Positions 47,189-57,569 of a stretch of 64,000 bases of DNA are shown here, in pieces. How positions within the stretch are numbered: position 1 is the stretch's first letter; each line of letters opens with the position of its first letter. The translations under genes were made by a program, and so were the position numbers. Source of the stretch: Lichtheimia corymbifera B2541 (Eukaryota > Mucoromycota > Mucoromycetes > Mucorales > Lichtheimiaceae); contig JNEU01000906.1 in the NCBI GenBank assembly GCA_000697475.1, positions 275,915-339,914 on the forward strand, in the 5' to 3' direction. Under the pieces are notes generated by a model that saw only the letters and a program-made list of their open reading frames with translations, had not been told where the DNA came from and ran no database searches.

Positions 47189-48183
47189 GATGAAGCAATG
47201 ATAAATGTGACAATGGAAAGAGAACTATGAAAAAAAAGCAGTATGAACGATCGCCTTCTTATATAGCATGCAAGCGTGTGTGCAATGCAAGGCTGAGTGA
47301 TAAGCTGAGAAAAGGAAGTTACGTTGCCATCAACCCTAAACGGGAAAAAGACCGAGATCAACCTCTCGTTGGATTCATAAACAAAAGTGCAAAGAACGAA
47401 CATAGCATAAGAAACGGCGATGTTCAATGCACACTATGTGATACAGCGTACCTCGCCCCTGATGTCATCTCCGCTTATGCCAATCCTTAAAGGCCACCTT
47501 TCCGAATTTTTGGAGCATAGCTACATAGTAGCGTCATGTGAAGGTGTTGTTCAACTTGATCCTTATGGCTAATTAGAGAATGTTTACATGCGAGAGAGGC
47601 GTCAACTACTATCATGCTGCGCATGAGCGAAGATAATGGATTGGTATACAATATATGCTGTATCCCGCTCTTTAATTTACTGCTGCATTGTCCGATAGTG
47701 ATAAAAGTGCAATGAGTGATAACCGTGGGTTGATTGTTGATTGTTCCTCAATGTGGCATGTCTTTATGTCTCATTGAGAAGATGTATAAAAGGATGGTTG
47801 GGATTATCCTCGCTACAAGAGTCAATTGTATCACAATGAATGATGACGACAATGAAAATAAGATAACAATCAAACACTGTAAATGATCACAAAGACCAGA
47901 TTAACAATATTTATGAGCAATCAAACAAGTGTGATAGTAGAGCAGGGATATGTATGTGCAGAAGCATATATGGAGGTGACATCCCACGCACCTTGTGAAT
48001 GAGGTTTCACGATCACGCTTGCCAACAATCTTAGATCTAGGCAGATTTGCGGGATGAGTGGTTGTTCGAATGAGCTGATAAAAAAGGGTGTGTGGTTGGG
48101 TCAACTGGTAGACTGGTTCATGCATAAATCAGCCCCTCTGAGGAAGCCAAAATGTGACAAAGGAAACAGGCTTATATGCGTCA
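47189..48183. other. Intergenic region
   Basis: 995 bp. A plus-strand frame at 47227-47490 (87 codons, Lys/Arg-rich) overlaps the upstream flank of the PB1-like gene and has no recognised relatives. Nothing else seen. Confidence 0.4.
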
Positions 48184-49164
48184 TTAATAGTTTATTCGAG
48201 CAAAGGATGGTCTTTCTATTTTTACATTTGGCATGGGTCGTTCTACTTCATGTGGGACTACCATAGTCTTAAGAGTGGTTTTGATTTCCTTGACTCGAAT
48301 ACCTCTGTACATGAGCTCACGCTTTCCATCATCAATGTCCTCTTCAGATGGCCTTGGCTCTTCAACAATTGCATCATTGATTTTTTTGGATGTTTCTGGT
48401 GGTGTTGTGGTGGTGGTGGATGAGGAGGAAGAGGGTGGATTGATCAGCCATGAAAATCGAGCTGGATAACGATGGGTCGAAGCTGACGAGGAACGTCTCG
48501 GTGTAGGAAGGCTATGTTGACTACTCATACTACTGCTTCGTTTTGGTCGAATCGTCATGCCCGGTGTCTTTTCAGTGTTGTCGGTGGTCTTTGTCTTTGA
48601 TTGCGATGGAGCTGATTGACGAGATGAGCCAGTGAAAAAGGAACGTACACTGGTACTCCTGCTTCGGTTAAGTTGAGCTGTGGTTGTAGTAGTTGAGCTT
48701 GAAGAAGGAATAATAGATGCATGACCAAGAGATAAAGAAGACGCCCCACGACCTTTACTGGACATTTCTATAGCAGCAGCTATCATGGCTGACATGGATT
48801 CAAGTGATATGTCGTCTTGTGTTGTCGATCGTCTGTCAGCATTCTCTGCACTCTCTGAAGGGGTGGATGCAATGGATTGATTATCAGTCATAGAAAGTGT
48901 ATGCACTTGGAGTGAAAAGAAAAAAGTGAATTGGTTAATTAGTTTTGTGGTGCAATAAACTCACATTCAACGTTGTACAACAACATCCACTTTACCACCT
49001 GTCTTCCCGACCTCCTCGTTTCCCAATAGCTCAATCAGAGTATCTTGACAACCCGCCATCATCTATCAGTGATTGATTAGTATATGATTCAGGCATCCTC
49101 TTTTGAGAGAAACCATATTTCAGGTACGTACTTGCATGTGATTCGCTGAGATGGGGTATCGCAT
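48184..49164 (-). CDS. Serine-rich protein of unknown function
   Basis: Three-exon model: 49164-49132, 49062-48972, 48905-48184 (281 aa). It starts MRYPISANHMQMMAGCQDTL, then IELLGNEEVGKTGGKVDVVV, and runs into a long Ser/Thr/Arg-rich region (SRSTSVRSFFTGSSRQSAPS, PKRSSSMSSQHSLPTPRRSS) with many RxxS sites. The end is better ordered and charged: RPSEEDIDDGKRELMYRGIR, VKEIKTTLKTMVVPHEVERP. Exon 2 must end at an unusual GTTGAA donor to stay open; using the next donor (GTGAGT) would end the protein after exon 2, and then the third exon alone could start at ATG 48891. No domain recognised. It shares a 100-bp divergent promoter with the ankyrin gene. Confidence 0.55.
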
Positions 49165-49264
49165 TATGAATAAACCAAGCGTAGACGATATTTGAAATAC
49201 TTTTGAGTCAGGATCGGATCCTTTGTATCACCTTTCTTTCTCCCCCACACACATAGTCTCCAAT

Positions 49265-50404
49265 ATGCACGGAAGCTCGTCGTCAAGCGAACATGCACAA
49301 TCCACTGCTCATCTCTCATTGACCGCTCGATCACAACCTCCTATCCGTCAACATATGTCTCCTGCTCTTTCGGAATCAAGGACACCTAGCGACATTATGC
49401 GACTCCACAAGACAGCTTTCAACCGTATCAATGGCAACGACCGATCCAGGGCTCGCGTCTCCACTACCAAATTGAAGCACATGTTTGTAAATAACCGTGA
49501 GCGTGAAGAGCTCATGTCGGCATGCTCCATTGGTGATGTTGATAAAGGTATGTATCATTTGATAGGCGTGGATAATGGTATTGCCGTCCACCCCCCGGTA
49601 TTAACTCGTTTATTATCAAATAGTCAATCATATCCTCACATACACAAAACCCAACGTGAACCCGGATCTGGTGCGTGATTCCAAGTTGAGGACACCTTTA
49701 TTGGTTGCTTGTGCTGGTGGCAAGGCAGATGTTGTACGGCTTCTTATCCGTTGGGGAGCTGATGTGAACAATCCAATGGGTGATATTATTGGCAACAAAC
49801 CTCTTGATTTGGCCGTGATATCAAGCAATGTCGATACCGTTCTTGCTGTTCTTGAAGCTGGTAAGTTGTACGAAGCACGCTTACATAAGAAACATGCACA
49901 GAGAGAGAGAGACATTCGGCTGACCATAAGGGGAAATTTTCACAGGTGCCAAAGTGATGCGACCAGGGTTATCTTCTTCAAGCGATGACCAACTTCCAGG
50001 CTCTTTACGACAGCGACAAACAAGATCCCCCTTACGACTTGCCGAATCTAGACTAGACTTGCTCATTGCAAAACGACAAGAACAAGGCTCATCCATGTTA
50101 GAAGAGGGAAAACAGGACAAGAATATGGATCAGATCATTCAAGTAAGTCATGGGATATATATGTATGTATGTATATACAAGGCTGGATTATTTATTTCTC
50201 AATTAGATCATCAAGCTGCTAAAGTACTTTTCCCCATCATCCACCAACCCAAGCGATGACTCCAAGGATACGGTTGCCAATGAGCTAGATGAGCTTACAT
50301 CCAAACTTTCAAGCATTGCCCTGAATTCCACTGCAGAGAAGCCGGCCGATGATCTGGAAATCATGATGGGATTACGAGATGTTATTACCAAGCTCCATAT
50401 ATAG
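49265..50404 (+). CDS. Ankyrin repeat protein
   Basis: Four exons, 49265-49547, 49624-49860, 49946-50142, 50207-50404 (304 aa). N-terminal 60 residues are Ser/Arg-rich. Residues about 62-165 hold two to three ankyrin repeats: LMSACSIGDVDKVNHILTYT, LRTPLLVACAGGKADVVRLL, GNKPLDLAVISSNVDTVLAV. The start of the repeat block resembles ANKRD54-type proteins, a tentative link. The C-terminal 130 residues are polar and helical (RLAESRLDLLIAKRQEQGSS, LDELTSKLSSIAL) and may form a coiled coil. Likely a protein-binding adaptor; partner unknown. Its stop is 10 bp from the convergent stop of the DDRGK1-like gene. Confidence 0.82.
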
Positions 50405-50414
50405 CATTGCTGTT

Positions 50415-51524
50415 TTATTCCTCTTCTCCACTTGTCAATATTGAAATGAGATGTGAACCAGCTTGCTTGATTGGGGTCTTGCCATTCTTCAGCAGATAGG
50501 CTGATATCCGCCCATAATCTTCCTCGGTGATAAACATGAATGTGGATCCAGACCAGAGAGATAATGAGAATTCGGGTGATGTGGCACAGAGCTCACGAAG
50601 GATCTCTTCTGTTTCCTATATATATTAACCCACCGCCGCCACAATCAGCATCGACGCTCCTTATTATGTAGTCAACTTTTTTTCTTTACCTCGAGAGTAA
50701 GCCTGACGACGTCACTTAGCGATTCCATCGTGCACACGCGCATTTTCTGAAATAAATCATAATGAATCACGTGCATCTCTTTCAAAGACCATTGTAATTT
50801 ACCTTGACAGCATCCGTTATGCGACCTTGATACTTTTCAAACCTTGATCGCTTCTTTTTCAATTCCTTTTCCTCAGCCTTCTCTCGTTTTTGCCGTTCCT
50901 TCTCTTCTTGCTTGGCCTTTTTTGCTTGTTGCTTTTTCCGTTTCTCTTCCTAACGTACCATGATCAGTATTAAAGCAGATGGAAAAATTACCATGGATAA
51001 TACCTCTTGTGCTCGACGAATGGCTTCCTCTGCTTTTCGCCTTCTAAACTCTTCTTCCAAAACCTCATCCTGTGCTCGACGCAATTCTCGTTGCTGGTTC
51101 ATGTACTATATGTATGTCAAATCAGTACCACCATCATACTATAATATCATCATCCGTTACCTCATGATATTGTCGCATTTGCTCTTTCCTCCTTAACTTT
51201 TCGCCTTTCTTCTTGCCAATCTTCTTCACTCGTACAGCTGTAGATGATCCTTCTCCCACGTCTTCTCTTTGTTCCACCGCATCCTCTTGTATGGTGTCAT
51301 CCAGATAATCCTCTTCCTCGCTGAAATCTCCCACTGCCTGAGTAGAATATGTATCTTTAAGCGTGGTGTTAACGTAACGTTATTGGGAAGAACCATGCAT
51401 CTCAACTTGTACCATCTGATCGTTGTTGCTGTTGCTTGCGTATCTCGAGTAGAACTAGAATCCCAAGGACACAAATGGCGACTGGAATAAGGAGAATGGC
51501 GGAAAACTCATTGCTGCCAGCCAT
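50415..51524 (-). CDS. DDRGK1/UFBP1-like ER membrane protein
   Basis: Six exons: 51524-51413, 51333-51161, 51105-51004, 50949-50803, 50746-50690, 50615-50415 (263 aa). Residues 8-28 are a membrane anchor (FSAILLIPVAICVLGILVLL). An acidic segment follows, then VKKIGKKKGEKLRRKEQMRQ and a long charged coiled coil, in the same order as DDRGK1. The C-terminus has a winged-helix-like end: MESLSDVVRLTLEETEEIL, then FMFITEEDYGRISAYLLKNG, which lines up with the FIYITPEEL segment of animal DDRGK1. The DDRGK motif itself is not present (SLWSGSTF lies there). In animals and plants DDRGK1 recruits the UFM1 ligase UFL1 to the ER; this gene suggests the UFMylation pathway in this fungus. Moderate confidence. 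Confidence 0.68.
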
Positions 51525-52094
51525 GACTACCAAGAAAGAGAGAAAGAGAATTGAATATGCGGTGTTGACGGCATGTCCGTAATTATCCACTCCCAACTCC
51601 ACGGTTAAGGCTGCCCTCTAATGCATGATAGTAATATCCATGTACCTTCATCGATGTGTGAATAAACCACAAATTAGGATATTATGGCTCGTTTAGAGGG
51701 ACAATACTACATTCTCTGTAATTAATTACAACTTGCTGTCTGACTCACCCATTCATATTAAAGCATATTTGCTCATTGACCCTGAAAAGGCATTATGGCG
51801 CGATTTGGGAATTGTAATTGATCTTCGAATATAATCAGCTTGACATAATATTGATTCACTTTTGTTGAACGGTGATTTGAGTCGAGATACTGTAGTACGA
51901 ATAAGACTCTACGATCACCTGCGGCGTATACGAAGAAATGCTATACATATAAGGCAATCTTTTAGTATGTATAGTCATGTATGCGTCAACCAAAAGTAAC
52001 GTATGTAGGTAATCAACACAGCTTTAATAAAAGACTTTATTATGATGGAATTTGTTATGGGTACACCAAAGATGCTATTTCATGGATGATAGCT
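51525..52094. other. Intergenic region
   Basis: 570 bp, AT-rich, between the DDRGK1-like start and the stop of the Cys-rich secreted protein. Presumably the former's promoter. Nothing else seen. Confidence 0.4.
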
Positions 52095-52436
52095 TTAATC
52101 GCCACAGCTACCGCTCTCCTCGTCGCCGTTTACTGGGTTTGGTACGCCACAGCACTTCAAAAAGTTGTTACGATTGATATCGTCCTTTGCATCCTCGGCA
52201 GTTTTAGGGAAGTAACATTCGCCATCCTTCATATCGCCGAGTCGGCCACCACCAACAAGGGGGAGTCCGCCTGTGATTGTACGACAGCAATGTTCAGTAA
52301 GGGGACCCGTGCCTTCAGACGAACCGCGATTTCTGCACTCGCAGTGATAGGTATCATCCGCTTGAACAAGAAGAGAGTTGCTTGTGAAAAGGGCGAGACA
52401 AGCAAGTCCCAATGCCATGAAAGAATATTTGGTCAT
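52095..52436 (-). CDS. Small secreted cysteine-rich protein
   Basis: Intronless, 113 aa from ATG 52436; upstream in-frame codons are ignored because the signal peptide starts here. MTKYSFMALGLACLALFTSN is a clear signal peptide, with likely cleavage after VQA. The mature 87 residues have eight cysteines in the order C-x-C, CC, C, CC, C (HCECRNR, EHCCRTITGG, GECYFP, KCCGVPNP, SGSCGD). Two CC pairs recall hydrophobins, but the order and the high polarity differ. No family recognised. Small secreted Cys-rich proteins in fungi often act in the cell wall or toward other organisms; that is only a general expectation. Confidence 0.7.
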   Translation of the reverse strand: MTKYSFMALGLACLALFTSNSLLVQADDTYHCECRNRGSSEGTGPLTEHCCRTITGGLPLVGGGRLGDMKDGECYFPKTAEDAKDDINRNNFLKCCGVPNPVNGDEESGSCGD

Positions 52437-53037
52437 TATCGTCGATCGAATATAAAAAAAGATTGGTATAGATGAATAATAAGTGGATGGGGTTGACGAT
52501 CGACTCGACATGCTTTTATATCTTGAAAATGATCCTTGTACCTATCACTCCTTACGTTCCCCGGGTGCTCTTTGTATGTATAATGGCACAATGTACATAT
52601 CGTATGTACGTAGTTCCAGGAGAGCCACCTACGCCATCTGCATAATCACCCTTTATGCGGAAGTCTACAAAGAGCACCATCCCCCTTTTCTTCCAAGCAA
52701 GAAACGGTAGAATGAAGCTTGTTGAGTTGAAAGAATAAGGATCAAGGGCGGAACAGGTCTCCTCCTTAAACCTTGTCGTTACATAACTGTCAACCTCCAC
52801 GAGAAATGAAGATCCTTCATAGCAGCGGGAAAACTCATTATCGAAATATCATTACATTGTTGTGAATCAGCAGCAGGAGGAGGAGGTTATGGTTGTGGTT
52901 GTCATGTCCTTGACATAGGGAACACATGCACAAATTTCATGTGGGCGGTATGGATCCATTCATTATGCACTGATCCATATCTGTGTTTCTTTGTTCAATT
53001 TTTGTTTGTTTCTTGTTTTATAAACGCACAGCAACTC
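52437..53037. other. Divergent promoter region
   Basis: 601 bp between the Cys-rich protein start and the DDT gene start. An in-frame ATG at 52939 upstream of the DDT gene would add a hydrophobic leader and was not used. No other feature seen. Confidence 0.4.
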
Positions 53038-55407
53038 ATGAAGCGATCTCATATCGATTCGAAAGATAACACGCACAGCAAGCAGCAAACCGAGAAAGCG
53101 AACTCTCAACATGGCATCACTGGAGGAAAAGAGAATGTGCATTTACAGCCTGGTATCCAAGTGACGAACGCGTCTACACCAGGTAACCCATCCAGTGGTC
53201 ATGATGGTCCATAGCAACGGCGTCTGACAATCGCGTTACTATTCTATAGAGACTATGCTACACTCGTCTTGGAAGTTTCTTTACAGCTATCACTTTCTTT
53301 CTCTCTTTGCATCGGCACTCCATATTTCATCACTAAAACTTGACACGCTTGAGTCGGCTATGCTTACTTCGCTCCCTTCAACCAACACCGGCAATGGGTT
53401 ATTACGCACTATGAGCAGTATGCTTGCTGATGATTTTACCGAGAACTGCAATATCAACCACGAGACGGATACACAGCGATTTCATCATTTGGTGGAGAAT
53501 ATCATCCAATCTCTGTTTGATGCAAGTCGTTTACGACATAAAAAGTAAGATGTCAATTCGAGAGAGCGAGAGAGAGGGGTTGGCACGCAGGAGTAAAAAG
53601 GAAACATTCTTACCACTATCATGGATTATAGCAGCAAGAGCAATGGCCATTTAGCATTGTACGAGCATCTATCAGAGACTACCCCGATATCCATCCCGAA
53701 GGAATCATGGTCATTTTGGGAACTTGATTTGCTTGGCCGTATCCATGCACTAAAGTGGCTGATTGATCAAGTTGACTGGCAGCATCTTCAAAGTTGGCAA
53801 ATCGGTATGGCTGAAGATAAAATGGTAAGGAGAAAAAGTACCCGTCATCATCACCACCACTCCTTACATACGCACGCACACACAAATACATCTGTTGTTG
53901 GAATTTGTGAGATGTTCCCCCGCGTCCCCTTCTCCTCTCTCACCCACTTTACCCCTACTGCTACCTACCACGACCAATAACAGCCGATTTCTATTCTAGA
54001 GATTAACACCGCTCGGGACGGATCGACAAGGATGGACGTATTGGATGTTTGATGGTAAGCAACTCTAGTGGCCTTCTCCTTTTTTTCTTCTGTGGGTGGC
54101 AAATAGCTGACATTTTTCATGCAGATACCCGGTTATATCGTGAGTTGCCAATGAATTTGCTTCAACGAAAGACCATTGCTTTGCTTGAATCAACAGACTA
54201 CACATTCGAATTGGTTAGTTATTAACTTTTCTCTCTCTCCTTCAATATGCTCATTTCAGAATTATATAGGTATGCCGTACCATTGATGATTGGAAAGAAC
54301 TCAAATCTCGATTTTCAACCACATCACGCAAACCCGCTGAAAAGGCTCTCGCGCTCAACTTGGAAACGATTGTTCCAGAGGCCATCCAGCGATTGGAAGC
54401 ACTACAATTAAAAAAGGAACGTGAAGAAGCTCGTCGAGAAAGAGCACGGCAATTGGAAGCACTGCCTCGAAAACGGAGTCGACGATTGGAAGCCAAGGTA
54501 AGTTTAATCATGCTGTCGAGAAGAGGGTCCATTAAACGCCTATTTTCATCAAGGAAAATGAGCTCAACAAGCGACGAAAAGTCAAAGAAGTGGAGGAACA
54601 ACGAATGGCGATGCAAGTATTCGAGCAACAGCAAGCAGTACAGCAAAAGTCACATGACGAGCATCTATTGAAGGACGTGGTATGTTCATTTATTCATCGT
54701 TACAAGCAATCAGTAACACGTGTTGGATGGCGTGTAGGAAAGAGGACTCAAGAAGTATATACATGACCATATTCAAGAGGAAATCGATCGTATTTTGGAA
54801 GAGGACACAGCTGCATTGGAGAAGGATGAAGGAGATCTTGCAGATAAAATACGCAGCACACGACGATCACCTGCTGTACGCCACAATCCACGACTTGCTT
54901 TCCTAAGGGACCTTGACGAGGTGTTAAGTAAAAAGGCGGGAATCGAGCAGCGGGTGGAAAAGATGCGAGGATGGTCAACACTGCTTGATGATCAGCATGG
55001 CGTCAAGGTATCTCGAGGTGACAACCCTGATGCACCACTTGTACTCGGCTATGGATTAAAGTTGGATGGTCCTGGTACCAAAGGAGGTATGCGAGAATAC
55101 ATACATACACACAACAAACGAAGGATCACATACTAACGATTGTATTGTAGATATCACATCACCTATACTGAAGAATATCTTGCGTGTATTTCTCACCACG
55201 TTACCATCGGCCAGCAATGATACCGGCATGGACATACCAACAATACGCAGAAAGTTGTTATTGGGCGATTACAAGAAGCAAGGACAATTTTCAGGATTCG
55301 AAAGCTTTATACAGGATTTAGATTTAGCTTTACCACATTCATCATCAAAGGCAGCGTTTTCACCACAAGCCCATGCTGCTGAAATTCTGGTACGCATTTT
55401 CAGTTGA
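53038..55407 (+). CDS. DDT/WHIM-domain chromatin remodelling factor
   Basis: Nine exons: 53038-53182, 53250-53544, 53632-53824, 54000-54054, 54125-54213, 54270-54497, 54554-54679, 54738-55086, 55151-55407 (578 aa). Exon 2 encodes a DDT domain (FLSLFASALHISSLKLDTLE, residues about 55-110). Across exons 4 and 5 lies a WHIM-type motif, RLTPLGTDRQG then YWMFDDTRLYRELP, as in ISWI partners such as RSF1, CECR2 or BAZ. Residues 300-440 are a long charged coiled coil (RLEALQLKKEREEARRERAR). A C-terminal block with SGFESFIQDLDLALPHSSSK ends the protein; a GTACGC donor after AEIL leaves open a further splice. Likely a regulatory subunit of an ISWI-type remodeller. No bromodomain or PHD finger seen. Confidence 0.82.
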
Positions 55408-56885
55408 TTTGTATATTGATATTGTTTGAATATAACTACCGTTGCTGGACAATATAATGGAAGAGGAGTGTAATGGGATATGTTGGATTGAATGTTCTCG
55501 CATGTCGTGGCTAGCGGTATAGAAACCCGAATCTCCAAGCTGGTTGTGTATCGTCTTCATTGGTAGGCACGCCAATCTGGGTTTTCCGACTTGCTGGGAT
55601 AATAAGCTCTAATGTTTGCTACTTTGTGACATTCATGACCACACAACTTGAAAATGACATTAAGGTTCAAAAAGGGCTGTGATATGAGCAAATCTTTAAA
55701 TCAGATATAGCGGCTAATAATGTCTGTGTGTGGTACTGCAGCAGTGAATGAGGCTGTTCATGTGCAACATCTCGATCTTTCCTCCGCCTCTGTGTGTTCG
55801 GGGACATGCGGGAATTATAGCACGGGATGAAAAGAGGAAAAAAAAAAAGAGCTGGCAAGCTGTTGCGTTGTGCGTGTGATACTATTGTGTGTTGATTCGT
55901 CGCCTTGATATAATCACTATAAGGGAATAAGGTATCTCTCACGCAAGATATGCCTTTATACCCAAAAGAGGTAAAAATCACACACAATGAAGCACACACA
56001 GGAGAATTTCATCCAACTCGGCACCGCCACCACGCTTGGTTAAATAATAGTTTATGTACAAGTGCGCGGACAACCTCCCCGGATGTGTAAAAAAGGAGGG
56101 AGGAGGGGTCCACACACACAGTGCAATATGGTGTCATTGTGTGCAAAGGTCCTCGGGGAAAGTTCCACCGAATCACAATACCGCAATCTTGATAATGTGG
56201 CCATTATCAAACTCCTATTATAATACATGGATGGTATGGAAGGTAATCAAGATTGCTTATATTGGAAAAACATTCCCTGAAGGCTCTTTGTGCATGGCAA
56301 TCATTGTGGTGATAGCCTATTATGCGAGTCTCACTTGGACAGGTACCACAATGGAATTCTTTTACCTCGTGGGATCGTGTACAATGATTTATCGGATGGA
56401 AAAGGAAGAAGCAGCCAACATAGGTGGCGCGCTAGAGACCAGTAGCTTCGTTTCAATTCTCACTATGAATAGGAAGCTGCCTATCGTAAAGGTGGAGGCT
56501 TCGAGAACTAGAGTTCATGTACGTCGTCGATGCTGAAACAAGGACTCGTATCTTTTATATTTGTTGCAAAATGGCAAACATGTTTTCGTTTGATACGTAA
56601 TTAACATGCTCTACATTCGAACTTTCCAGCTACACTGGTGGTCGCGTGACCATTCAAATCCATGTGTACGGGACCAGCTGTAACCCACGTGTTCACCTCT
56701 CTCTTTTTTTTTCCCAATTAGAGATCAAGATATCATAGCAGCAAAAGTAGTAGTAATAGTAGCAGCAGCAGCGACGTTTTATGATACAGCTATTTACATC
56801 ATGTACAGTTTGTTGCGAGCGTGGTCAAGGTGAATCAATGAGGGAGAATAAAGTGGGGTGAGGAGGAAAGTGATGGGGATATTGC
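55408..56885. other. Intergenic region with one orphan ORF
   Basis: 1.48 kb between convergent genes. It holds a 160-codon plus-strand frame (56054-56536) described separately. Near 56740-56775 are AGT/AGC triplet runs. No other feature. Confidence 0.4.
56054..56536 (+). CDS. Possible orphan ORF
   Basis: 160 codons from ATG to TGA with one hydrophobic stretch (SLCMAIIVVIAYYASLTWTG) and a basic tail. No family recognised, no intron, no conserved motif, and codon choice is not clearly gene-like. It is the longest unexplained open frame of this gap and may be chance. Confidence 0.2.
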   Translation: MYKCADNLPGCVKKEGGGVHTHSAIWCHCVQRSSGKVPPNHNTAILIMWPLSNSYYNTWMVWKVIKIAYIGKTFPEGSLCMAIIVVIAYYASLTWTGTTMEFFYLVGSCTMIYRMEKEEAANIGGALETSSFVSILTMNRKLPIVKVEASRTRVHVRRRC

Positions 56886-57569
56886 TTATGGCTTTTGAAG
56901 CTTCTTTTGAAGATCTGAAGGCAAGACAAAGCAAGAATGGCCTTCAAGAACTGTCTTTGGTTTTCTACCTCGCTTTTTTCGAGGAGCTTGTACTTCGTTT
57001 TGATTCCTCTTACCAGAAGAGGATGGTGCCTTGCGCTGTAGTGAAGTGGCAGGTACATTCCATGTTGTGGGTGTCAAAAACGTTAAACTGCTACCGTGGT
57101 CGTTTTCTTGCATGAACATTGGGTACGATGAGTTTCTTCTTGTCGTGTTACTCGCACTTTCCGTTGACGTGTTGCTGACACTTCGTGGTCTCCCACGTCG
57201 TGGTTTTGGTTGTTCAAAAGACAAAGGTGCCGATTTCATTGTGGAAAGGGTATCCTTAATGCTCCAAGGGGCAGCTTCAGGCTCACCAGCAGAGGACACT
57301 CGACGTAAAGGGCTGAGAGGTGGATCATGACCTTGAAGCGGTGGCAGCTCATATTCATCCATCGACATGGCTGGTGGAAGGTTTGGTGACATTGAAGCAC
57401 ATGATTCTATCGGGGACGGCATAAAACTCGGTGAAGGAAATGAAGATGGCGAAAAGGCACTTTGGACAAGCGGTGGTGTGGGTGGTGTTGGTGATGGCGG
57501 GACGAAATTTAATGCCGGCGGCGGTGTAGGCCGAGTATCATTAAGCAAGTTGGAAATGGATGGTAGCAT
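56886..57569 (-). CDS. AT-hook DNA-binding protein
   Basis: Single exon. From ATG 57569 the product is 227 aa; an in-frame ATG at 57680 would add 37 hydrophobic residues that look like 5' leader. The start MLPSISNLLNDTRPTPPPAL resembles the short N-terminal motif found in several fungal transcription regulators. A long Pro/Ser-rich region follows (PPSPTPPTPPLVQS). Two AT-hook motifs are visible: KPRRGRPRSVS near residue 125 and RKKRGRKPKTV near residue 205, each with the RGRP/RGRKP core that binds the minor groove of AT-rich DNA. It ends shortly after, FVLPSDLQKKLQKP. Likely nuclear; targets unknown. It is the upstream neighbour of carB, where carRA/carRP would sit in other Mucorales. Confidence 0.72.
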   Translation of the reverse strand: MLPSISNLLNDTRPTPPPALNFVPPSPTPPTPPLVQSAFSPSSFPSPSFMPSPIESCASMSPNLPPAMSMDEYELPPLQGHDPPLSPLRRVSSAGEPEAAPWSIKDTLSTMKSAPLSFEQPKPRRGRPRSVSNTSTESASNTTRRNSSYPMFMQENDHGSSLTFLTPTTWNVPATSLQRKAPSSSGKRNQNEVQAPRKKRGRKPKTVLEGHSCFVLPSDLQKKLQKP

